This document shows, in pieces, positions 24,224 to 31,595 of a stretch of DNA of 36,631 nucleotides; position 1 is the stretch's first letter; every line of letters begins with the position of its first letter. Both the position numbers and the translations under genes were made by a program. Source of the DNA: an uncultured Oscillospiraceae bacterium (GTDB lineage: Bacteria > Bacillota > Clostridia > Oscillospirales > Oscillospiraceae); contig CAAFLE010000042.1 in the NCBI GenBank assembly GCA_900763675.1, positions 1 through 36,631 of the forward strand. The letters run 5' to 3'. Below the pieces are notes generated by a model. That model was given only the letters and a program-made list of their open reading frames with translations. It was not told where the DNA came from and did no database searches.

Positions 24224-25528
24224 ATGGGACTCAAGGAAAAACTGCTTGCAAGAGAAGCTACGCTCGGCGTTATCGGTCTCGGCTACGTCGGTCTGCCGCT
24301 CGCGGTGGAAAAGGCGAAGGCGGGCTTTAAGGTCTACGGCTTTGACGTGCAGAAGGAAAAGGTCGATATGGTCAACGCCGGTAAGAACTACATCGGCGAT
24401 GTGGTGAACGAGGATCTGGAAGCGCTCGTCAAGGCGGGACAGCTCGTTGCCACGACCAGCTTTGCCGACGCGGCGAAGTGCGACTGTGTGTGCATCTGCG
24501 TGCCGACGCCGCTCGACGCGCACCAGCAGCCGGACATCAGCTATGTCCGCTCCTCCACGGAGAGCATCATGCCGTACATCCACAAGGATATGCTCGTGGT
24601 GCTGGAATCCACGACCTACCCCGGCACGACCGAGGAGCTGTGCAAGCCCATTCTCGAAAAATCCGGTCTCAAGTGCGGCGAGGACTTTTACCTTGCCTTC
24701 TCGCCCGAGCGCGTCGATCCGGGCAACCTGATCTACAAGACGAAGAATACGCCCAAGGTCGTCGGCGGCTGCACGCCCAAGTGCACCGAGGTCGCCGCGG
24801 CAATGTACGAGACCGTTCTCGAAGCGCCGGTCTATAAGGTCTCCTCTCCCGCCATCGCGGAGATGGAAAAGATCCTTGAGAACACCTACCGCAACGTGAA
24901 CATCGGTCTTATCAACGAGCTTGCCATCCTCTGCGACCGCATGGGCATCAACATCTGGGAAGTCATCGACGCGGCAAAAAGCAAGCCCTACGGCTTCCAG
25001 GCGTTTTATCCCGGTCCCGGTCTCGGCGGTCACTGCATCCCGCTCGATCCCTATTATCTGAGCTGGAAAGCGCGGGAATACGGCTTCCATACCTCCATGA
25101 TTGAATCGTCCATGATGATCAACGACCGTATGCCCGAATACTGCGTGGACCGCGCCGCCCGCATTCTCAACACGTTCAGGAAATCGCTCAACGGCGCAAA
25201 GGTGCTGGTCCTCGGCGTCGCCTACAAGCAGGACATCGCCGATTTCCGCGAAAGCCCGGCGATCAACGTTATCAAAGAGCTGCAAAAGCGCGGCGCGGAC
25301 GTCAGCTACTTTGACCCGTGGGTGCCGTCCTTCCGCTGGAAGGGCATGAGCATGACCGGCATCCCGGCGCTGACGGAGGAAGTTCTTGCCGGCGCCGACC
25401 TCGTCATGGTCACGACCGCGCACACGAACGTGGATTATGCCTTTGTGCAGAAAAACACCCGGTTCGTATTCGACACGAAGAACGCCATGAAGGGCGTCGC
25501 CGAGCGCAGCAATATCGAGGTTCTCTGA
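24224..25528 (+). CDS. wbpA: UDP-N-acetylglucosamine 6-dehydrogenase
   Basis: The 434-residue protein oxidises C6 of a UDP-N-acetylhexosamine in two NAD-dependent steps to the uronate. The NAD-binding 'GVIGLGYVGLPLAVEKAKAG' is at 15-34, followed by 'CVPTPLD' (92-98), 'ESTTYPGTTEE' and 'SPERVDPGN' (160-168). The catalytic C271 is in 'GPGLGGHCIPLDPYYLSWKA'. The ERVDPGN motif is typical of the UDP-GlcNAc/ManNAc dehydrogenases rather than UDP-glucose dehydrogenase. It is first of five genes matching the WbpA-I-B-D-E pathway. The start at 24224 follows GAGGAA by 6 nt; in-frame starts from 23909 lie in the DUF1919 gene. It could also act on UDP-ManNAc made by the epimerase at 12672. Confidence 0.92.
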   Translation: MGLKEKLLAREATLGVIGLGYVGLPLAVEKAKAGFKVYGFDVQKEKVDMVNAGKNYIGDVVNEDLEALVKAGQLVATTSFADAAKCDCVCICVPTPLDAHQQPDISYVRSSTESIMPYIHKDMLVVLESTTYPGTTEELCKPILEKSGLKCGEDFYLAFSPERVDPGNLIYKTKNTPKVVGGCTPKCTEVAAAMYETVLEAPVYKVSSPAIAEMEKILENTYRNVNIGLINELAILCDRMGINIWEVIDAAKSKPYGFQAFYPGPGLGGHCIPLDPYYLSWKAREYGFHTSMIESSMMINDRMPEYCVDRAARILNTFRKSLNGAKVLVLGVAYKQDIADFRESPAINVIKELQKRGADVSYFDPWVPSFRWKGMSMTGIPALTEEVLAGADLVMVTTAHTNVDYAFVQKNTRFVFDTKNAMKGVAERSNIEVL

Positions 25529-26601
25529 TGAAAATCGTAACCGTTGTCGGGGCCCGGCCGCAGTTTATCAAAGCTGCGGCCGGTTCCCGCGCTTTGCGCC
25601 GCGAGCATCGGGAGATCCTTGTCCACACCGGGCAGCATTACGATGCCAATATGTCCGATATTTTCTTCCGGGAAATGGGCATCCCCGCGCCGGACTATAA
25701 CCTCGGCATCGCCGGCGGCACACACGGCGAGATGACCGGACGGATGCTCATCGAGATCGAAAAGGTGCTGCTTGCCGAAAAGCCGGACGCGCTTCTCGTA
25801 TACGGCGACACGAACTCCACGCTTGCCGCGGCGCTTGCGGCGGTCAAGCTGCACATCCCGGTGCTGCACGTGGAGGCGGGCAACCGTCTCGGAACGAACG
25901 ACAACCCCGAGGAGGTCAACCGCGTCTGCACCGACCACTGCTCGCGGCTGCTCTTCGCGGCGACGGAGTCGGGCATGGAAAACCTCCGGAAAGAGAATCT
26001 TGCCTCCCGCTCGCACCTTGTCGGCAACATCATGTACGATTCCTTCCTGCATTTTGCCAACCAGCCGTGGGAGCATCCGAACATTCTGGACTTTGACGGA
26101 AACCCGGTCACCGTGCCGGAGGAGTATTACTACATGACCTGCCACCGGCAGGAGAACACCGGCAGCGACGAGGCGCTCACGGAGATTCTTTCCGCCATGG
26201 ACAGTCTTGACGCGCCGACCGTTTACGCCGTGCATCCGCGCAACCACGCCCGTGCGCAGCGGCTGCGCGAGAGGTACGGATTCCGGAACATCCTCCTCAC
26301 GCAGCCGGTGGGGTATTCCGACTCGGTGCATCTCACGCAGCACGCAAAGAAGATCGTCACCGATTCCGGCGGGCTGCAGTGCGAGGCGTTTTATGCCGGG
26401 GTGCAGTGCGTCTTTATTCTGGATTATATCGTCTGGCCCGAAACGATGGTGGGTAACCGCAACCAGCTGGCAAAGCCTGACCGGGACGACATCCTGCAAA
26501 AGCTCTCCGCGGCGCAGCATATCGACCCGGCGTATCAGCCGTTCGGCGACGGTCACGCGGCGGAAAAAATCTGTAAGGTTCTGAGAGAAGAAACGCTATG
26601 A
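25528..26601 (+). CDS. wbpI: UDP-2,3-diacetamido-2,3-dideoxy-glucuronate 2-epimerase (WbpI type)
   Basis: The 357-residue protein belongs to the non-hydrolysing 2-epimerase family. It opens 'VVGARPQFIKAAAG', the GARPQFIK variant usual in WbpI-type enzymes, where WecB has GTRPE. The expected catalytic residues are D94 in 'YGDTNST', E116 in 'HVEAGNR', the acidic pair at 128-129 in 'PEEVNR' and H206 in 'CHRQEN'. In the known pathway this step converts UDP-GlcNAc3NAcA to UDP-ManNAc3NAcA as the last reaction. It starts at the last base of the dehydrogenase stop (TGATG) and overlaps the next gene by 4 nt. The WbpI assignment over a second WecB rests mainly on its neighbours. Confidence 0.87.
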   Translation: MKIVTVVGARPQFIKAAAGSRALRREHREILVHTGQHYDANMSDIFFREMGIPAPDYNLGIAGGTHGEMTGRMLIEIEKVLLAEKPDALLVYGDTNSTLAAALAAVKLHIPVLHVEAGNRLGTNDNPEEVNRVCTDHCSRLLFAATESGMENLRKENLASRSHLVGNIMYDSFLHFANQPWEHPNILDFDGNPVTVPEEYYYMTCHRQENTGSDEALTEILSAMDSLDAPTVYAVHPRNHARAQRLRERYGFRNILLTQPVGYSDSVHLTQHAKKIVTDSGGLQCEAFYAGVQCVFILDYIVWPETMVGNRNQLAKPDRDDILQKLSAAQHIDPAYQPFGDGHAAEKICKVLREETL

Positions 26602-27668
26602 AATACGCTCTTATCGGCTGCGGAATGATCTGCGGCAACCATATCCGCGCCGCGCTCGAAACCGGTCTGGAGATCACGGCGCTGTGCGATCTCATGGAGG
26701 AAAACCGCGAAAAGGCGCTCGCGCTGATCCCCGAGGAAAAGCGCGGCGGTGTGAAGCTCTATGAAAATTACCACCTTATGCTCGCCGAGCGGAAGCCGGA
26801 GCTGACGGCGGTCGCTCTCGGCAGCGGCGTCAAGCGGCAGATCGTCTGCGACTGTCTGAACGCCGGGACGAACGTCATCGTGGAAAAGCCGATCGCGCTC
26901 TCGCTTGAGGATGCCGACGAAATGATCGCCGCGGCAAAGGCGAACGGCGTGAAGCTCTGCGTGAACCACCAGCTGCGCTTCTGTCCGTCGATGCGTGCGC
27001 TGCACGCCGCGGCGCAGGACGGCAGCTTCGGCAGACTCCTGCACGGCGCGGCGCAGATCCGCCGCAACCGCAACAAGGCGTATTTCGACGCCGGAAAATG
27101 GCGCGGCACATGGAAGAACGACGGCGGCACGCTGATGAACCAGTGCATCCACTACACCGATCTCCTGCAATGGGTGTTCGGCGAGGTGGACGAGGTATTT
27201 GCCTATACCGACCGTCTGACCCATCCGTACATTGAAGCCGAGGACATGGGGCTTGCCCTCATCCGGTTCAAAAACGGCGCGTATGCGACCGTCGAGGGTA
27301 CGGTGAACGTGTTCCCCAACAACCTCAGCGACGCGCTTGCCGTGTTCGGCGAGACCGGCACGGTGTCCGTGTCCGGCAAGTACCTTGACACCGTGGAGCG
27401 CTGGCAGTTTGCCGACGGCACGGACACGCTGCCGCGCTCGCTCGAAAAATACGCCGTTGCCGACATGGGAACGGGGCATACGCCGCTCTACCGCGACATG
27501 ATCGACGCGATCGAGAACGACCGCGAGCCGGTCTGCTCCGGCATCGAGGGCAGAAAGGCGCTCGAGCTGGTGCTCGGCATTTATGAATCCGCGGCGAGCG
27601 GCAAGCCGGTCCGCTTCCCGCTCCGGCGCGGCTCGACGATGGATTATGTTGGGAGGTTTGACCGGTGA
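26598..27668 (+). CDS. wbpB: Gfo/Idh/MocA oxidoreductase, WbpB type
   Basis: The 356-residue protein is an NAD-binding Gfo/Idh/MocA enzyme. It shows 'ALIGCGMICGNHI' (4-16), E96-K97-P98 in 'NVIVEKPIALS' and 'GGTLMNQCIHYTDLL' (176-190) with the probable active-site H185. In the WbpA-B-E-D-I route, WbpB oxidises C3 of UDP-GlcNAc uronate to the 3-keto sugar, using 2-oxoglutarate to recycle NAD. It overlaps its neighbours by 4 nt on both sides, consistent with one pathway. Length and motifs are normal. The specific substrate is assigned from the adjacent aminotransferase and acetyltransferase. Confidence 0.88.
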   Translation: MKYALIGCGMICGNHIRAALETGLEITALCDLMEENREKALALIPEEKRGGVKLYENYHLMLAERKPELTAVALGSGVKRQIVCDCLNAGTNVIVEKPIALSLEDADEMIAAAKANGVKLCVNHQLRFCPSMRALHAAAQDGSFGRLLHGAAQIRRNRNKAYFDAGKWRGTWKNDGGTLMNQCIHYTDLLQWVFGEVDEVFAYTDRLTHPYIEAEDMGLALIRFKNGAYATVEGTVNVFPNNLSDALAVFGETGTVSVSGKYLDTVERWQFADGTDTLPRSLEKYAVADMGTGHTPLYRDMIDAIENDREPVCSGIEGRKALELVLGIYESAASGKPVRFPLRRGSTMDYVGRFDR

Positions 27669-28234
27669 GCGAATACTATGTACATCCGTCCAGCGTTGTG
27701 GACGACGGCGTTTCCATCGGTGAGGGGACGCGCATCTGGCACTTCTGTCACATCCAGAAGGGCGCGGTCATCGGCGGGCATTGCTCGCTCGGACAGAATG
27801 TGAACGTATCGAACAACGTCCGCATCGGCGACGGCTGCAAGCTCCAGAACAACGTCTCCGTGTACGAAGGCGTGGAGCTGGAAAATTACGTGTTCTGCGG
27901 ACCGAGCTGCGTCTTTACGAACGATCTCACGCCGCGGGCGAAATACCCCAAGGGCGCGGCGGGATATAAAAAGACCCTCATCCGCGAGGGCGCGTCCATC
28001 GGCGCGAACGCGACCATCGTCTGCGGGCATACCGTCGGGCGCTGGGCGCTCATTGGCGCAGGCGCGGTCGTGACGGACAACGTGCCGGATCATGCGCTGA
28101 TGCTCGGTGTTCCGGCGCGGCGGCGCGGCTGGGCGTGCGAATGCGGGGCGCTTTTGAAGGAAGAACTTACCTGCCCGGTGTGCGGCAGAAAATACCGCGA
28201 GGGCGAAAACGGACTTACGGAGGTAAAAGAGTAA
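27665..28234 (+). CDS. wbpD: UDP-2-acetamido-3-amino-uronate N-acetyltransferase (WbpD type), left-handed beta-helix
   Basis: The 189-residue protein, read from a GTG with GGGAGG upstream, is a hexapeptide-repeat acyltransferase. Imperfect hexapeptide turns run from about residue 9 to 147, including 'RIGDGCKLQNNVSVYEGVEL' and 'GASIGANATIVCGHTVGRWA'. 'YVFCGPSCVFTNDLTPRAKY' (75-94) matches the WbpD/WlbB-type region. It would acetylate the 3-amino group made by the aminotransferase. The C-terminus carries a small Cys-based tail (C158, C160, C170, C173) that looks like a zinc ribbon. It overlaps the oxidoreductase gene by 4 nt and the aminotransferase gene by 1 nt. Confidence 0.9.
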   Translation: MSEYYVHPSSVVDDGVSIGEGTRIWHFCHIQKGAVIGGHCSLGQNVNVSNNVRIGDGCKLQNNVSVYEGVELENYVFCGPSCVFTNDLTPRAKYPKGAAGYKKTLIREGASIGANATIVCGHTVGRWALIGAGAVVTDNVPDHALMLGVPARRRGWACECGALLKEELTCPVCGRKYREGENGLTEVKE

Positions 28235-29361
28235 TGCAATTTCGTGATCTGCAAAAGCAGTATGAAGTACTGAAGCCGGAAATGGACGCGGCGATGACCG
28301 CCGTAGCAGCCGGTGCGCATTTCATCAGCGGCGAACAGGTGAAAACGCTGGAGGACCGTCTTGCGGCGTATGTCGGGCGGAAGCACTGCGTTTCCTGCGC
28401 CAACGGCACCGACGCGCTGGAGCTGTGCATGATGGCGTGGGGCATCGGCGCGGGCGACGCCGTGTTTGTGCCGGACTTCACGTTCTTCGCTTCCGGCGAG
28501 GTCGTTTCCTCCGTCGGCGGAACGCCGGTATTCTATGACGTCTGCGCCGACACGTTCAACGCCGACGCCGAAAGTCTGGAAGCGGCGGTCAAAGCGGTGC
28601 TTGCCGAGGGCAAGCTCACGCCGAAGGCGGTCGTGGACGTCGATCTTTTCGGTCTGCCCGCCGACCATGAGGCGGTCGAGGCGGTGTGCCGGAAGTATGG
28701 GCTGCTTTTGCTGGAGGACGCGGCGCAGGGCTTCGGCGGTACGCTGCACGGAAAGAAAAACTGCGCCTTCGGCGACGCCGCCTGCACGTCGTTCTTCCCG
28801 GCAAAGCCTCTCGGCTGCTACGGCGACGGCGGCGCGGTGTTCACTGACTCGGACGAAATGGCGGCGATGCTCCGCTCGCTCTGCGTCCATGGCAAGGGTT
28901 CCTTCAAATACGATAACGTCCGCATCGGCATGAACTCCCGTCTCGATACCATTCAGGCGGCGATCCTGCTCGTAAAGCTCAACGCCTTTGAGAAATACGA
29001 GCTGACGGACGTGAACAAAGCGGCGGCGATGTACGACGAGGCACTTGCCGGTCTGCCGGTCATCCTGCCGGCGGTGCCGGAGGGCTGGACGTCGAGCTGG
29101 GCGCAGTATACGCTCCGGCTGCGCAGCCGCGAGGAGCGCGACCGCGTGCAGGCGGAGCTGAAGGCGCAGGGTATCCCCACCATGGTGTATTACCCGAAGC
29201 CGATGCACACCCAGCAGGCGTTTGACGGCGTGAAGCAGTACGTCTCCTGTCCGGTGACGGAGGAGCTGTGCGGCACGGTGCTGAGCCTGCCGATGCACCC
29301 CTATCTTACGAAGGAAACGGTGCAGACCGTCGCCGACGCGCTGAAAAAGGCGCTTGGCTGA
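28234..29361 (+). CDS. wbpE: UDP-2-acetamido-3-keto-uronate aminotransferase (WbpE type)
   Basis: The 375-residue protein is a DegT/DnrJ/EryC1/StrS sugar aminotransferase. It shows 'VSCANGTDALELCMMAWGIG' (53-72), 'VPDFTFFASGEVVS' (79-92) and 'VDLFGLPADHEAVEAVCRKY' (136-155). D162 and Q165 in 'LEDAAQGFGG' and the PLP lysine K191 in 'SFFPAKPLGCYGDGGAV' follow. It should transfer an amino group from glutamate to C3 of the 3-keto-uronate, producing the substrate of the acetyltransferase. The start overlaps the previous stop by one base (TAATG) with GGAGG at 28219-28223; an in-frame ATG at 28135 lies inside the preceding gene. It is the last gene of the operon. Confidence 0.92.
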   Translation: MQFRDLQKQYEVLKPEMDAAMTAVAAGAHFISGEQVKTLEDRLAAYVGRKHCVSCANGTDALELCMMAWGIGAGDAVFVPDFTFFASGEVVSSVGGTPVFYDVCADTFNADAESLEAAVKAVLAEGKLTPKAVVDVDLFGLPADHEAVEAVCRKYGLLLLEDAAQGFGGTLHGKKNCAFGDAACTSFFPAKPLGCYGDGGAVFTDSDEMAAMLRSLCVHGKGSFKYDNVRIGMNSRLDTIQAAILLVKLNAFEKYELTDVNKAAAMYDEALAGLPVILPAVPEGWTSSWAQYTLRLRSREERDRVQAELKAQGIPTMVYYPKPMHTQQAFDGVKQYVSCPVTEELCGTVLSLPMHPYLTKETVQTVADALKKALG

Positions 29362-29377
29362 TTGGCTCATTGAAAAT

Positions 29378-29414
29378 GCCCCGCCGCTTACCGCGGCGGG
29401 GCGGTTTCGTTTCC
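29378..29414 (+). terminator. Terminator of the main polysaccharide operon
   Basis: A perfect 10-bp GC-rich stem pairs 29378-29387 (GCCCCGCCGC) with 29393-29402 (GCGGCGGGGC) around a 5-nt loop. It lies 16 nt after the aminotransferase stop. The following tract GGTTTCGTTTCC is only moderately T-rich, but the stem is very stable. Confidence 0.75.
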
Positions 29415-29429
29415 GGCAAAAACTGGCGG

Positions 29430-29458
29430 TTGACGGCTTTCTTTCCGGATGGTAGGAT
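29430..29458 (+). promoter_or_regulatory. Promoter of the glucosaminidase/cohesin unit
   Basis: TTGACG (29430-29435) and TAGGAT (29453-29458) are separated by 17 nt and lie just after the operon terminator. The gene start at 29508 is about 50 nt downstream, with AAGGGAGGGAG at 29493-29503. This marks the surface-protein genes as a separate unit. Confidence 0.65.
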
Positions 29459-29507
29459 ACAGTCATAATTTGTAACTATTTGAAGCCGCCCGAAGGGAGG
29501 GAGTACT

Positions 29508-31583
29508 GTGCCCCAAAAACGCCTATGCCGGCAGACTCTTGCGCTGGCGCTTGCCGTGCTGCTGCTTGCCGCGGCGTCGCCGGGGGCGTATGCCGCGGAT
29601 GTCCGAACCGGCACGGTGAACGCTCCAACGGGCATTCAGCTCCTGCTTACCGCTCCTGGCGGCGAAACGGCGGGCGAGGTACCGGACGGCGGCGCCATTT
29701 CGATCCTCTCGGAGGAGACGGATGAAAACGGCACGCTCTGGTATTACATACAAAAGTCCGGCGGCGAGACCGGGTATATCCCGGCGGCGAACGTGACGCT
29801 CTCCGCGCCGGAGGAAACGCCTGCCACGGCGGAGACGCCCTCCGCGCCGGAGCCGGAAAGCACGGCGGCAGGCGAGAGCGGGGACTATCTCACGCAGCTT
29901 CGCTCGCTCGGTTTTCCGGAGAGCTATCTCGACGGTTTGCGGCAGCTCCATGAGAAATATCCGTCGTGGGAGTTCCGCCCGTTTTTTACGGACCTTGACT
30001 GGAGCACCGCCGTAGACGCGGAAAACGTTCTCGGCAAGAGCCTTGTCTGGGGCAGTGCGCCAAGCTCGTGGAAATCCACGCAGGAGGGTGCGTTCAACTG
30101 GACGGACAACACGTGGGTCGAGCTGGACAGCGGCGGCTGGGTTGCCGCGTCGCGGGAGATCATCGCGCATTATATGGATCCGCGCAATTTTCTGGACGAG
30201 AGCGCCGTGTTCCAGTTCCTCTATCAGGGCTTTGACGGCGGTACGCAGACAAGAGAAAGCCTTGCGGTGCTGATCGCCGGGACGTTTCTTGCCGATGCAT
30301 CGGTGGACACCGATCTCGACGCCTCCAACGGCGTGAACACCTACGCCGAAACGCTCTATGCCGCCGGGGCGGACTACGGCGTCAGCCCGTATGTTTTAGC
30401 GGCAATGATGCTGCAGGAGATGGGGACAAACGGCGCGAGCGACAGCATCAGCGGCACGAACCGCCGTTTCCCGGGCTATTACAACGCCTTCAACATCGGT
30501 GCATACAAAACCAGCGAGTTTTCCGCCGTGGAGCGCGGACTGTGGTACGCCTCCGGCGGCACAAACGGCAGCGGAACGTCGTGGGGACGGCCGTGGAACA
30601 GTCTGTACAAAGCCATTCGCGGCGGCGCGGCGTTTTACGCGGCAAACTATGTCGGCGCGGGGCAGAACACGCTCTATCTCAAGCGCTTCAACGTGCAGGG
30701 CGAAAATATGTACTGGAACCAGTACATGACGAACGTCGCGGGCGCGGCGAGCGAGGGACGGCTGCTCTCGTATGCTTACAGCGCGGAAATGCGCTCGTCC
30801 CCGCTCGTTTTCTGCATCCCGGTCTACCGCAATATGCCCTCCGCCGCCGTACCCGCCCCGTCGGGCGACGGCTCGCCGAATACGAAGCTCGCCTCGCTCT
30901 CTCTGAGCGCGGGTGCGCTCACGCCGGAGTTTTCCCGCGATGTGCGCGAGTATACGGTCATTGTTCCGAACGATACCGAGCGCATTACCGTGACCGCCGC
31001 GCCGCTGAGCGCTGCGGCAAGCGTTTCCGGCACGGGCGAATATGCGCTCGCCGTCGGCGTGAATACGGTCACGCTCACCGTAACGGCGGAGTCGGGGGCG
31101 ACGGAAACGTACACGCTCTCCGTCCACCGCCGCGGTCCGGACGCGCCCGTGACGATCACGGGACCCTACGCCTTCAGTGCGGACGGCCGCGTTTCGGGCG
31201 TTGCGCCCGGCACAACGTTTGCGGCGTTTTCCTCCGCGATCGGTCTTTCCGGCGGCACGCTCGCCGTGACGGACGCCGCCGGGACGGCGAAGGCGGCGGA
31301 CGCGCCGATGTGTACCGGCGATCTTGTGAAGATCACGTATGATCTGAACGGCGCGGCGGCGGAATTTGCCTCCGGGTACGTCGTCGTGGCGGGCGACATC
31401 AACGGCGACGGCGCCGTTACCATCAGCGATCTCATCAAGCTGCGCAACCATCTGCTCGGCACCGGCGAGCTGACCGGGCTGAGCCTTGCCGCGGCGGATG
31501 TGGACCGGAACGGCTCCGCCGCGATCAACGATCTGATTCGCATCCGGAATCATCTGCTCGGCACGGCGTCCATTACGCCGTAA
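29508..31583 (+). CDS. Secreted glucosaminidase with C-terminal dockerin
   Basis: The 691-residue protein, read from a GTG 7 nt after GGAGG, has a signal peptide (1-30). An SH3-like domain (34-98), a Pro/Glu/Thr-rich linker (99-124) and a glucosaminidase-like domain (about 125-430) follow. In that domain E304 within 'YVLAAMMLQEMGTNG' is the likely catalytic acid and 'YYNAFNIGAY' a conserved block. A cadherin-like beta-sandwich (458-542), a module of unknown type (546-625) and a type I dockerin (628-686) end the protein. The two dockerin calcium loops are clear: D630, N632, D634, T638 and D641, then D664, D666, N668, A672 and D675. Each is followed by a near-identical 'RNHLLGT' helix. It should cut glycan strands of peptidoglycan outside the cell. 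The neighbouring gene encodes a matching cohesin-like domain. Confidence 0.88.
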   Translation: MPQKRLCRQTLALALAVLLLAAASPGAYAADVRTGTVNAPTGIQLLLTAPGGETAGEVPDGGAISILSEETDENGTLWYYIQKSGGETGYIPAANVTLSAPEETPATAETPSAPEPESTAAGESGDYLTQLRSLGFPESYLDGLRQLHEKYPSWEFRPFFTDLDWSTAVDAENVLGKSLVWGSAPSSWKSTQEGAFNWTDNTWVELDSGGWVAASREIIAHYMDPRNFLDESAVFQFLYQGFDGGTQTRESLAVLIAGTFLADASVDTDLDASNGVNTYAETLYAAGADYGVSPYVLAAMMLQEMGTNGASDSISGTNRRFPGYYNAFNIGAYKTSEFSAVERGLWYASGGTNGSGTSWGRPWNSLYKAIRGGAAFYAANYVGAGQNTLYLKRFNVQGENMYWNQYMTNVAGAASEGRLLSYAYSAEMRSSPLVFCIPVYRNMPSAAVPAPSGDGSPNTKLASLSLSAGALTPEFSRDVREYTVIVPNDTERITVTAAPLSAAASVSGTGEYALAVGVNTVTLTVTAESGATETYTLSVHRRGPDAPVTITGPYAFSADGRVSGVAPGTTFAAFSSAIGLSGGTLAVTDAAGTAKAADAPMCTGDLVKITYDLNGAAAEFASGYVVVAGDINGDGAVTISDLIKLRNHLLGTGELTGLSLAAADVDRNGSAAINDLIRIRNHLLGTASITP

Positions 31584-31595
31584 GGAGGAGAGCCT

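Noticed and set aside
25528..26601. Calling this gene a second wecB
   Set aside because: The GARPQFIK opening and the flanking wbpA, B, D and E-type genes favour the WbpI role, although the reaction type is the same.
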